A stretch of DNA of 49,045 bases, taken from assembly GCA_003153055.1 (NCBI GenBank), contig PMBV01000334.1:22109-71153 (forward strand), read 5' to 3'. The notes under the pieces were generated by a model, which saw only the letters and a list, made by a program, of their open reading frames with translations, was not told where the DNA came from and ran no database searches. Positions 9,091-17,389 of this stretch are shown here, piece after piece. The first letter of the stretch is position 1, and each line of letters begins with the position of its first letter. The stretch is from Myxococcales bacterium. GTDB lineage: Bacteria; Myxococcota; Myxococcia; Myxococcales; Myxococcaceae. Made by a program: the position numbers and the translations under genes.

Positions 9091-9725
9091 CCATTCGAGT
9101 GATGCTGGTCGACGACCAGGCCCTGTTCCGCACTGGCCTCAAGTTGCTGCTGTCGGCCAGCCCAGACATCACGGTGGTCGGCGAAGCAGCCAACGGCCAG
9201 GAGGCGCTGGTGCTGGCCGGTACCGCGCGCCCCGACGTGGTGCTGATGGACCTCAAGATGCCGGTGCTCGACGGCGTGGCGGCCACTCGCCGGCTGAGGG
9301 TCGAGGTGCCTGAGTGCCAAATCGTCGCCCTGACGACCTTCGAGGACGACGAGCTCGTCTTCGAGGTGTTGCGCGCCGGAGCCGTGGGGTACCTGCTCAA
9401 AGACGCCAGCCCCGAGCGACTTCGCGAGGCCATCACCGCGGCGGCCCAGGGCCAGTCGGTGCTCCAACCATCGGTGGCGTCGAAGGTGCTGAACGAGCTG
9501 AAGCGCTCTCCTCGGGCTCCCACCGTGGTGCCCGACACCTTGTCGGAGCGAGAGCGCCAGGTGCTGAGGTTGCTCGCCCGAGGCGCCGCCAACAAGGAGA
9601 TCGCCCGCGCGCTGTTCCTCGCCGAGGGCACGGTGAAGAACCACGTCACCAACATCTTCACCAAGCTGTCGGTGACGGATCGCACTCAGGCGGCTCTGAG
9701 GGCGAGAGACCTCGGCATCCTCTGA
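9087..9725 (+). CDS. NarL/FixJ family response regulator
   Basis: 212 residues. The receiver domain starts MTIRVMLVDDQALFR, has phospho-acceptor Asp55 in VVLMDLKMP and the switch Lys in YLLKDASPERL. The C-terminal LuxR-type HTH is clear: LSEREREVL-like LSERERQVLRLLARG, then GTVKNHVTNIFTKL. It is coupled to the sensor by a 4-nt overlap and should be its cognate transcription factor. No paralogous target operator could be recognised in the window. Confidence 0.93.
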   Translation: MTIRVMLVDDQALFRTGLKLLLSASPDITVVGEAANGQEALVLAGTARPDVVLMDLKMPVLDGVAATRRLRVEVPECQIVALTTFEDDELVFEVLRAGAVGYLLKDASPERLREAITAAAQGQSVLQPSVASKVLNELKRSPRAPTVVPDTLSERERQVLRLLARGAANKEIARALFLAEGTVKNHVTNIFTKLSVTDRTQAALRARDLGIL

Positions 9726-9794
9726 CCGTCGAAACGTAAATACAACTTACACAATGACCGAAACTCCCGAGCTCGGCACGTTCGAGAACTCGTC

Positions 9795-10427
9795 ATGAGC
9801 TACGTCATCAAACGCGGAGACACGCTGTCGAGCATCGCGGCCCGCAACCACACGACCGTGTCGGCGCTGGCGAGCGAGAATGGCATCAAGAACAAGAACC
9901 TCATCTTCGCGGGCGCGACACTGCGGATCCCAGGGCACCCCGGCACGGATAGCTTTGCGTCCCCGAAGAAGAAGGCGCCAGGCCCGACCAAGAAGCCCAG
10001 CACCACGGCGCCCACGACTCCGGCCGGGAAGAGCGGGAGCGTGACTGGCTCTCCGAAGCTCGCTGCCGCGGGTCGGCAGGCGGCCCTGGGCATGGGTGGG
10101 TACCACTCGCAGGGCAAGTGCGCGACGGGTGTGAGCCGGGCCATCCAGAACGCGTACGGCATCAGCGTGCACGGCAACGGGAACCAGATTGACAACAACC
10201 TGCCGCGCAACAAGTTCAAGCAGATTGACATCCCGCTCTCCGAGGCGCTGAAGATTCCCGGCCTGGTGCTGACCTGGGAGAAGACCTCGACAACGCTGGG
10301 GAGCAAGTACGGTCACACGGCCATCACCGCCGGAGACGGCCACACGAGTTACAGCGATTTCATCGAGAACAACACCAAGCACGGCGCGGCGAGCCGGCAA
10401 GGGCTGAAGATCTTCGCGCCGATCTAG
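9795..10427 (+). CDS. LysM protein with Cys/His (NlpC-P60/CHAP-like) domain
   Basis: 210 residues. Residues 1-45 are one LysM peptidoglycan-binding module (MSYVIKRGDTLSSIAARN ... NLIFAGATLRIP). A Lys/Pro/Thr-rich linker (about 55-85) follows, then a domain with Cys109 in GKCATGVSRAI and His174 in YGHTAIT, the order and spacing of papain-like peptidoglycan amidases and of T6SS amidase effectors. There is no signal peptide, which is unusual for a wall hydrolase and fits either non-classical export or delivery by a contractile system. The upstream 69 nt is locally AT-rich (GTAAATACAACTTAC, a small inverted repeat) and may be its promoter. No immunity-like gene follows; the next gene is convergent. 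Confidence 0.7.
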   Translation: MSYVIKRGDTLSSIAARNHTTVSALASENGIKNKNLIFAGATLRIPGHPGTDSFASPKKKAPGPTKKPSTTAPTTPAGKSGSVTGSPKLAAAGRQAALGMGGYHSQGKCATGVSRAIQNAYGISVHGNGNQIDNNLPRNKFKQIDIPLSEALKIPGLVLTWEKTSTTLGSKYGHTAITAGDGHTSYSDFIENNTKHGAASRQGLKIFAPI

Positions 10428-10464
10428 ATTTGGGACGCGGGTGCGAACCGGCCCCTGGTCCTTG

Positions 10465-12348
10465 CTACGCCACCACCCGGCCAGGGCGTGCTTCGTCATC
10501 GCCCTCGGCTTCGTCGAGAGAGCGCGCGGCCGGCGGTGCCCTCACAGGCAGGGGCACGACGGCGGGAACGTCAGCAGACGCCGGCAGCCACTTCCTCAGC
10601 ACCCCCACCAGGTCCTCGAGGCCGTAGGGCTTGAGGAGCGCCCCGTTCATTCCCGCCGCGAGGGCTCGCTCCTGGTCTTGCGGCATCACGTCGGCGGTCA
10701 TCGCGATGATGGGCATGGTGAGTCCCTCCGCCCTGAGCGCGCGCGTCAACTCGTACCCGTCGAGCTCGGGCATCTGGAGGTCAGTGAAGACGAGATCGAC
10801 GTGGGTGGACCGCAACAGCCCGAGAGCCACCTTCCCGTCGGGCGCCTCCAGCACCTTCAGCCCCAGCCGAGCCAGCATCTGTCGGGCGACCAGCATGTTG
10901 ACTGCGTTGTCCTCGGCTACCAAGACCGTGCCAGAGAACACGGCGGACTGCGTCTGTGGCATGGGCAGCTTCTCCGGGGCCGATGGTGCGCACGGCAGCG
11001 AGAGTCGAACCCAGAAGGTCGAGCCCTTCCCCAACTCTCCCTCGACACCGATGGTGCCTCCCATCGCCTGGACGAGCTGCTTGGAGATGGCCAGCCCCAG
11101 CCCGGTGCCCCCGAAGCGCCGCGTGGTCGAGGCGTCACCCTGAGTGAAGGGGCGGAACAACCTGGCCTGCTGCTCCGCGGTGAGCCCGATGCCCGAGTCA
11201 ACCACGCTGAGCCGCAGCTCCGCACGCTCGGCCGCATGGGCGACCTCGACGTCTATCCGCACGCCGCCTGTCTGGGTGAACTTGACTGCGTTGCCGACCA
11301 GGTTGGAGAGCACCTGCCGAAGCCGAGCTGCGTCGCCCAGGTAGCGGCGAGGAGCATCATCCGGGCGCTGGACCTCGAGGAAGAGCCCCTTGTCGAGCGC
11401 CAACGCGGCGAACAGCTGCCTGACATGGTCGAGGAGCTCGTCGAGCGCGAAGGGCTCCGCCTCGAGGGCCAACTGGCCGGCCTCGATCTTCGAGAAGTCC
11501 AGCACGTCGTTGATGACGGCCAGGAGGCTCCGACCGGCCTGGCCGATGGTGCGAACCAGGGCCTTCTGCCCCTCCGAGAGGTCAGTGGTCGACAAGAGCT
11601 CGGCCACGCCCAGCACACCGTTCATCGGTGTGCGGATCTCGTGGCTCATGCTGGCGAGGAAGGTGCTCTTCGCCCGGCTGGCGGCCTCGGCCTGGGCGAA
11701 GGCGGCCGCGAGCTCGGTATTCTGCCGCTGGATGGTGCGACGAAGCACGAAGTCGCGCTGGCGCAAGACGTCGAAACTGAGGCCCAGCAAGACGCTGAGC
11801 AGCGTCATCGTCAGGGCGTTGGCGTCGTTGGAGAGCCGCAATGAGGGGTTCGACTGGAAGGCGCTCTGCCCGACGAGGAAGACCCCGAGGCCGAGAGCCG
11901 ATTGGGCCAGCGCCGTACCAGGGCCAACCCTGTAGAGGGCGGCGAGGGCGATGCTGATGAGCAGGAAGGGGCTGATGGCGTTGGTCACCAGCTGGTCGAT
12001 GGACGCGAGCCACGCCCCGAACGCCAGGTAGAGGAGCGCGAAGAGCGGCGTCGGGACAGCGCGGAGCCGGCGATGGGAGCTCCGCTTGGCCACCCGGGTG
12101 AGCCCCAGCCCCGCCAGCGCGACTGGCAGCATGACGCCGTGAGAGACGGCGACGAGCTCCCGCCACTGCGACGCCACCGATCGATCCGGGTCCGCGGCGC
12201 CGAACGCCACCGCGTGCACGAGGTGGACGAGCGCGGCGACGAGCAGACCCCATTGCAGCCGCTCGAGGTTCTGGGTCGTACGCTCGACGTCGAACTGCTC
12301 CCGCTCCTCGCTGGGGAGTAAGGGCCACAGGCGAGAGAAGAGGCGCAC
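10465..12348 (-). CDS. Hybrid histidine kinase with membrane-embedded sensor region
   Basis: 627 residues. Residues about 30-190 contain about six transmembrane helices and no recognised periplasmic domain. A short coiled coil then leads to HisKA with [11 protein letters not shown] (His236), an ATPase domain ([25 protein letters not shown]) and a C-terminal receiver with Asp523 in [12 protein letters not shown] and the switch Lys in LLKPYG. It has no partner regulator next to it and is convergent with the LysM gene. The GTG at 12348 is the only start that keeps the helices but lacks a clear ribosome binding site, so the start is tentative. Confidence 0.9.
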   Translation of the reverse strand: MRLFSRLWPLLPSEEREQFDVERTTQNLERLQWGLLVAALVHLVHAVAFGAADPDRSVASQWRELVAVSHGVMLPVALAGLGLTRVAKRSSHRRLRAVPTPLFALLYLAFGAWLASIDQLVTNAISPFLLISIALAALYRVGPGTALAQSALGLGVFLVGQSAFQSNPSLRLSNDANALTMTLLSVLLGLSFDVLRQRDFVLRRTIQRQNTELAAAFAQAEAASRAKSTFLASMSHEIRTPMNGVLGVAELLSTTDLSEGQKALVRTIGQAGRSLLAVINDVLDFSKIEAGQLALEAEPFALDELLDHVRQLFAALALDKGLFLEVQRPDDAPRRYLGDAARLRQVLSNLVGNAVKFTQTGGVRIDVEVAHAAERAELRLSVVDSGIGLTAEQQARLFRPFTQGDASTTRRFGGTGLGLAISKQLVQAMGGTIGVEGELGKGSTFWVRLSLPCAPSAPEKLPMPQTQSAVFSGTVLVAEDNAVNMLVARQMLARLGLKVLEAPDGKVALGLLRSTHVDLVFTDLQMPELDGYELTRALRAEGLTMPIIAMTADVMPQDQERALAAGMNGALLKPYGLEDLVGVLRKWLPASADVPAVVPLPVRAPPAARSLDEAEGDDEARPGRVVA

Positions 12349-12360
12349 CCAAAATGTGTA

Positions 12361-12395
12361 ACCACCCGACCGAAGCGCTCGCCCGATCGGGTGGT
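12361..12395. promoter_or_regulatory. Inverted repeat between divergent genes
   Basis: Perfect 9-bp arms ACCACCCGA (12361-12369) and TCGGGTGGT (12387-12395) flank a 17-nt centre. The repeat lies 12 nt upstream of the hybrid kinase start, in the 277-nt region shared with the divergent GH43 gene. This position suits an operator or attenuating hairpin better than a terminator. The rest of the interval shows no gene. Confidence 0.4.
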
Positions 12396-12625
12396 ACGAC
12401 CGAGCTTCGAGCCGTCACGGTTGCGTCCACCGAGGAGCACGATGTGCGACGCCGCAGCCGCGTTCCCGAGCAAGACACGATTCCTCGCGCGATTGCTGGG
12501 CCAGCCCCCGGCACAGCGGAGGTCAGCTGGGTCGGGCGCGACCAGAAGGTCGGCCGTTTGGGCGACGCAGAGGGTCAAGACCAGCCCATTGACGGTCGAT
12601 TCTCGGCGAAATACGACCTTCGTCG

Positions 12626-15205
12626 ATGGTTCCCCCGGCATTGCGAACGAAGACCCTCAGCTCGGTCGTCTCCCTCTTCCCTGTTCTCCTCTTTGCGTGT
12701 GCTGGGGCCCCAGAGAGTCAATGCAATCCAGGCGCCTGGAAGAAGGACGGCTCCAGTACTCACTGCGCCGCGTGGAGCACCTGCGCCGCGAGCATGTACG
12801 TGGCCCGCGAGGGGGCCGGCAACAGCGATCGCCAGTGCGCGCTCTGCCCATCGGGCACCTTCAGCACGAAGGAGAATCAGGCGAGCTGCACCAGCTTCCG
12901 CCCCTGTAGCCCCGGCTCCTTGGTGTCCCAGGAGGGCACCGCGACCACGGATCGCACCTGCGCCGCATGCGCCGACGGCACGTTCAGCACCCAGGCCAAC
13001 GCGAGCGCCTGCACGGCCTGGAGCGACTGTCTGGCCGGCACCTACGTCACCTCCGCTGGCACCTCGACCTCGAACCGGACCTGCGCGGCCTGCGGCACTG
13101 ATGAGTACACCACGCAGACCAATGCGAGCACGTGCCGATCGGCGATCAGCTGTCCGGCAGGCGAGCGCCAGACGGCCGCTCCGACCTCGACCTCGCCGGT
13201 GCAGTGCGCCGCCTGCGACCCCGGCACCTACTGCGCCGGAGGAACCGCCGACCCAGTCTCATGCGGGCCGGGCACCTGGGACGACGACCACAGTCCCGCG
13301 ACTGCGTGCGTGGCCTGGCAGGACTGCGCCGCTGGCACCCACGTCGCCTCGGCTGGCACCTCGACCACGAACCGGACCTGCACGGCCTGCGGCACCGGTG
13401 AGTACAACACGCAGACCAATGCGAGCACCTGTCAGTCCGCGGGGGCCTGTTCGGCGGGCCAGCGCCAGACGGTCGCTCCGACGTCGACCTCACCGGTCCA
13501 GTGCGCCGCCTGTGACATCGGCACCTATTGCGCCGGAGGGAGCACTCCTCCAGTGGCCTGCGGCGCCGGCACGTGGGACAGCGACAACAACGCCTCCACG
13601 CCCTGCGCGGCCTGGAGAGATTGCCCGGCGGGCCAGCACGTGGAGTCCACTGGGACCGCCCTGTCGAACCGCGTGTGCGCCGTTTGCACCGGCGGCGACA
13701 CGACGTCGACGATGAACGCGGCGAGCTGCTCGGCTGGGGCGTGGCTGCTGAGCTACTTCGGACCGAGCCAAGACGTCCCCAACGACTCGCTCCACCTCGC
13801 CTACAGCCTCGACGGGCTGCGCTGGGGTGGCCTGGCGCAGCACCAGCCGGTGTATGAACTGACGGGAATGGGCACCAACCACATCAGGGACCCCTTCATC
13901 GTGCGGAAGAAAGACGGCACCTTCGCCTACCTCGCCACCGACTGGACCCTCGCCGAAAACAACAGCAGCTACTGGGGTCACCCGAGCTCCAGCATCGTGG
14001 TCGCCGACTCCGCGGATCTCGTCACCTTTACCAACCCCCGCCGGGTCAGGCTGACCAGCCTCTCCGGCCCCAACGGCGAGCCGATGCATGCCTGGGCGCC
14101 TGAGGCCTCGTACGACGCCGACAGCGACACGTATGCGATTGTCTGGTCTGGAAACGACTCCAGCGGCGCCAACCGAATCTACGTCAGCACCACGCACGAC
14201 TTCACCACGATTCTGAACCCGACGCCCGACGTGCTCTTCGACCCCGGGTACTCGGTCATCGACGCCACCATCGAGCGCGCCGACGGGGGCACCTACCTGT
14301 TCTTCAAAGACGAGACCGACAATGGGACCCGGGGCAAAGACATACAAATCGCCCGGGCACCGACGCTCGCGCTCCAGCCGGGCTCGTTCTCGATGTGGAG
14401 CAGCGAGTACGTCACTCGCGGCGCATCCCAGACCGTCCGGCAGGCGACGGAGGGCCCGTTTGTGCTGTACCAGCCCGAGAAGAGCCGGTGGATCATGTAC
14501 GCAGACCTCTACGGCAATGGGGGCGTCTTCGGCGGGTGGACGGCCCCCTCGCTCGACGTGGCCCCCAGCAGCTGGACCGCGCTGCCGGCCTCCGACTTCA
14601 GCTTCCCGGAGGGGGTGCGCCACGCCCATGCCGTTCGCATCACGCGGGCCGAGCTCGACGCGCTCATCGCCCACTACGGCGTCTCGTATCGGTTGCGCAC
14701 CACCTACAGCGAGGGCGGAGTGCCGTTCTACGTCGCCCACTCCTGGTCCCACGGCATCATCACCACCCTGGCGGATCGCGCCAAAGGTCAGCTCCCCGAC
14801 GACTTCTGGTGGAAAATGGTGCCGGGTCTGGCCGACCCCACCGACCCCGACCTCGTGTCCTTCCAATCCATTGGCCAGTCCTACCTGCGCATCGACAGCG
14901 CGGACCCGACTCGCTACCCCAGCTGCTCGGAGGCGTCGAACCGCGGGGATGCGCTTTGTTGGGCGGCGATCGGAGATCGAAACCACCTCATGTGGGTCGA
15001 CCCCTACCAGGACACCACGGTGTTCAAGGCCGACGCCACGTTCCGCCGGGTTCCCGCCCTGAATGGTGACGCCTCGATGGTCTCGCTCCAGTGGTACCAG
15101 GACTCCACACGCTACCTGCGCCACATGAACTACCAGGTGTTCGCCACGCCCATCAGCGGCAGCACCCAGCAGACGGACGCGTCGTTCGTCATCGAGCGCG
15201 AGTAG
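12626..15205 (+). CDS. Cys-rich lipoprotein with GH43 and CBM42 domains (arabinan-active)
   Basis: 859 residues. The N-terminus is a lipoprotein signal (LLFAC, Cys25). Residues about 30-365 are Cys-rich repeats with the pattern CxxGTxxxxxNAxxCxxWxxCxxGxxVxxxGTxxxxRxCxxC, resembling TNFR/GCC2-GCC3 modules. Residues about 370-690 form a five-bladed GH43-like domain with candidate base Asp422 (IRDPFIV), modulator Asp546 (VIDATIE) and acid Glu609 (ATEGPFV). Residues about 695-859 are a beta-trefoil CBM42 (AbfB) with DATFRRVPAL and RYLRHMNYQVF. The predicted role is outer-surface hydrolysis of arabinose side chains, with CBM42 holding arabinofuranose. A TTG at 12641 is an alternative start. Confidence 0.85.
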   Translation: MVPPALRTKTLSSVVSLFPVLLFACAGAPESQCNPGAWKKDGSSTHCAAWSTCAASMYVAREGAGNSDRQCALCPSGTFSTKENQASCTSFRPCSPGSLVSQEGTATTDRTCAACADGTFSTQANASACTAWSDCLAGTYVTSAGTSTSNRTCAACGTDEYTTQTNASTCRSAISCPAGERQTAAPTSTSPVQCAACDPGTYCAGGTADPVSCGPGTWDDDHSPATACVAWQDCAAGTHVASAGTSTTNRTCTACGTGEYNTQTNASTCQSAGACSAGQRQTVAPTSTSPVQCAACDIGTYCAGGSTPPVACGAGTWDSDNNASTPCAAWRDCPAGQHVESTGTALSNRVCAVCTGGDTTSTMNAASCSAGAWLLSYFGPSQDVPNDSLHLAYSLDGLRWGGLAQHQPVYELTGMGTNHIRDPFIVRKKDGTFAYLATDWTLAENNSSYWGHPSSSIVVADSADLVTFTNPRRVRLTSLSGPNGEPMHAWAPEASYDADSDTYAIVWSGNDSSGANRIYVSTTHDFTTILNPTPDVLFDPGYSVIDATIERADGGTYLFFKDETDNGTRGKDIQIARAPTLALQPGSFSMWSSEYVTRGASQTVRQATEGPFVLYQPEKSRWIMYADLYGNGGVFGGWTAPSLDVAPSSWTALPASDFSFPEGVRHAHAVRITRAELDALIAHYGVSYRLRTTYSEGGVPFYVAHSWSHGIITTLADRAKGQLPDDFWWKMVPGLADPTDPDLVSFQSIGQSYLRIDSADPTRYPSCSEASNRGDALCWAAIGDRNHLMWVDPYQDTTVFKADATFRRVPALNGDASMVSLQWYQDSTRYLRHMNYQVFATPISGSTQQTDASFVIERE

Positions 15206-15238
15206 CGGCTTCGTCGGCAGGGAGCGGCGACCTCCACC

Positions 15239-16546
15239 TCAGCGGTAGCACGGGAACTCGACCCTCCGCGGCACATGAGCGACGCCCCCGGCGCTCCCCG
15301 ACCCCAGCTGACCCTGGTCGTTCTTCCCCCAGCACCACAGCGTCCCATCCTGGGTGGTCGCGCAACCGAAGTCGCCCCCCAGGGCCAGCAGGTCCACCGT
15401 GGTGAGCGCGGCTCGGGTCGGGCTCGGCACCAGAGGCGTTTCGAAGCCAGTGCCGGTCTGCCCGCTCTCGTTGCGCCCCCAGCACGCCATCGCCCACCCA
15501 TCGGCGTCGAGGGTGCAAGTGACGTCGCTGGCGCTCCCCGCCACGGCGCGCGACGCCCTCCCCACCTGCACCGGCCGTGGAGCGTCGACCAGCACGCCGC
15601 TCCCCAGGCTCCCGACCCCGCCGTAACCCCAACACCACAGCGAGTGGTCGCTCCGCACCGCGCAGGCGTGCTCGGCTCCAACGGCCAGGCCGGCGACATC
15701 GGCGAGGCCCTCGACCGGCACTGGGCTCGCCGCGTAGGCCGCCGGAGCGAGCGGACTCCCCAGCCCGCCGCTCTGATTGGAGCCGAAGCAGTAGACATGC
15801 CCGTCACCGCTCACTCCGCACGAGCGCTCGGCTCCTGCGCCGAGGCTGGTCGCCGAGAGCAGCGCGCTCCCCACCACCGGGAGCGCCCGGGCCAACCAGG
15901 GGACGCCGCCGTCAAGCGCCGGCTCCTGCCCACACTGGCCACGGGAATTGTCCCCCCAGCAACTGACGCCGGAGGGCCCAATGGCGCAGGCGTGGGTGTC
16001 GCCGACGGCCAGCGCTCGCGCAACGAAGGCGCCTGACGACCCCAGCACCGGAGATGGGCGCGCGACGGTGACGCCCTCGTCCTGGCTTCCCCAGCACGAC
16101 ACGCTCCCATCGCCGAAGAGAGCGCAGGTCTGCGTCGTGCCCGCGGCGATGGCCGTGGCACCCGTCGGGAGGCCGTCCACCACCGTCGGAGCGCTCACGA
16201 TGGCATGGTCGATCGACGCCCCGGCCTGGCCAGCCACGTTGGCGCCCCAGCACAACACCCGCCCATCATCTCGCACCGCGCACGCGTGGGCCGCGCCGAG
16301 CGCCAACCCGACAATGCACCGCTGACCAGCAGGGACGCAGTCAGCCGCCTCGGGTCCAGCGGTCATTCGCCGGTGCGTTCCGGGACACGAGGAGTCGGGA
16401 AAGGAGCACGCGCCATTCACCTCGCAGATGCCCTGAGTCCCATTTTCGAGCGCACAGGCGCGGTTGTCCTCGCAGTGAAACGGCTGCATCGGAGCACAGC
16501 CGAGCGCGGCGAGCGCACCGCATACGAGAAGGAAGCGAAGGGGCAT
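15239..16546 (-). CDS. RCC1-repeat lipoprotein
   Basis: 435 residues. The signal MPLRFLLVCGALAALGC has a good lipobox (ALGC). A Cys-rich segment (about 18-70) precedes about seven RCC1-type blades with the recurring core HACAVRxDGxVxCWGxNxxGQxG. Such propellers are common on the surface of myxobacteria and their ligands are unknown. The ATG at 16546 was chosen over an upstream one because it gives a compact signal peptide. It is the last gene of the minus-strand block, 33 nt after the TPR gene, and ends convergent with the GH43 gene. Confidence 0.85.
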   Translation of the reverse strand: MPLRFLLVCGALAALGCAPMQPFHCEDNRACALENGTQGICEVNGACSFPDSSCPGTHRRMTAGPEAADCVPAGQRCIVGLALGAAHACAVRDDGRVLCWGANVAGQAGASIDHAIVSAPTVVDGLPTGATAIAAGTTQTCALFGDGSVSCWGSQDEGVTVARPSPVLGSSGAFVARALAVGDTHACAIGPSGVSCWGDNSRGQCGQEPALDGGVPWLARALPVVGSALLSATSLGAGAERSCGVSGDGHVYCFGSNQSGGLGSPLAPAAYAASPVPVEGLADVAGLAVGAEHACAVRSDHSLWCWGYGGVGSLGSGVLVDAPRPVQVGRASRAVAGSASDVTCTLDADGWAMACWGRNESGQTGTGFETPLVPSPTRAALTTVDLLALGGDFGCATTQDGTLWCWGKNDQGQLGSGSAGGVAHVPRRVEFPCYR

Positions 16547-16579
16547 CACGGGGCGTCTGGAATTGAGGGGCCGCACGGG

Positions 16580-17389
16580 TCAGAACGAGCCGCCGACTGC
16601 GAGGGTCGCTCCGCTCGGTTGGGCCACCAAGGCCACCACCGGCGAACGTGCGGAGAGGGACACGTAGCGCCAGGTCGCCCCGAGGGCCAGCAGCACCGCA
16701 CCGCCGAGGGCCGAGAGGCCGATGAGCTGCTGTGGGCGCGCCGACAGCGACGCGCTCTGGTACGCGCCATAGGTCGTGAGTGAGGGCGCCTGGCTCATGC
16801 GGCTGTTCCCCATCACGAGAAAGGTCGTGCCCACTCCGACCGCGGCGACGGCCATGACAGCCAGGGTGTCGCCCAACGGGTCTTGGTACCAGTGGAGTAC
16901 CCGCGTGGCCGTGGGTGCGGCGAACTGCGTGCCCCGCCCCACCGCGCGCCGCTCCGCCTCGGCGTCGGGGTCCTCCTCGACCGGCTGCGCTTCCGGCTCC
17001 GGCTCCGGCTCTGGCGAGACTTCCACCTTGGCCTTCTCCAGCTCGGCCTGACACCCCTCGATGAGGCGAGCGATGGGCTCGGCTTGTCTGTGTGGCGCGC
17101 TCTTCAGGTACGACTGGTACAGGGGAACGGCAGACGCGCAATCGCCCGAGCGCCGGTAGGCCTGCCCCATGGCGAAGAGGTGCTCGGGACGAGGCGCGGC
17201 GGCGTAGGCGGCTTTGAACTCTTGTATGGCGGTGCTCCAGTCCCCCGCGGTGTAGGCCGCCGTTCCTCGCTCGTAGTGCGCCTTGGCCTCCAGGTCGGGG
17301 CTCTCGTCGGAGCCCGCGACGGCCGTGGCTGCCATCGCGGCGAGCATGCACCCGAGCAGACGCGCCAGCGAGACGCTCGAGAGGCTCAC
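16580..17389 (-). CDS. TPR-containing membrane protein
   Basis: 269 residues from the proposed GTG. There is a signal or anchor segment (residues 5-28), then two or three TPR-like helices (YERGTAAYTAGDWSTAIQEF, HLFAMGQAYRRSGDCASAV) to about residue 110. A Glu/Pro-rich linker (SPEPEPEPE) and two C-terminal transmembrane helices follow. The GTG at 17389 overlaps the kinase stop (GTGA) and has GGAG eight bases upstream, which decides the start. TPR proteins next to kinase genes are a common myxobacterial arrangement; I infer a scaffold or partner for the kinase. The exact function is unknown. Confidence 0.75.
   Translation of the reverse strand: MSLSSVSLARLLGCMLAAMAATAVAGSDESPDLEAKAHYERGTAAYTAGDWSTAIQEFKAAYAAAPRPEHLFAMGQAYRRSGDCASAVPLYQSYLKSAPHRQAEPIARLIEGCQAELEKAKVEVSPEPEPEPEAQPVEEDPDAEAERRAVGRGTQFAAPTATRVLHWYQDPLGDTLAVMAVAAVGVGTTFLVMGNSRMSQAPSLTTYGAYQSASLSARPQQLIGLSALGGAVLLALGATWRYVSLSARSPVVALVAQPSGATLAVGGSF

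Noticed and set aside
13490..15124. Minus-strand open frame of 544 codons
   Set aside because: Antisense of the GH43-CBM42 gene, whose catalytic and trefoil motifs are unambiguous.
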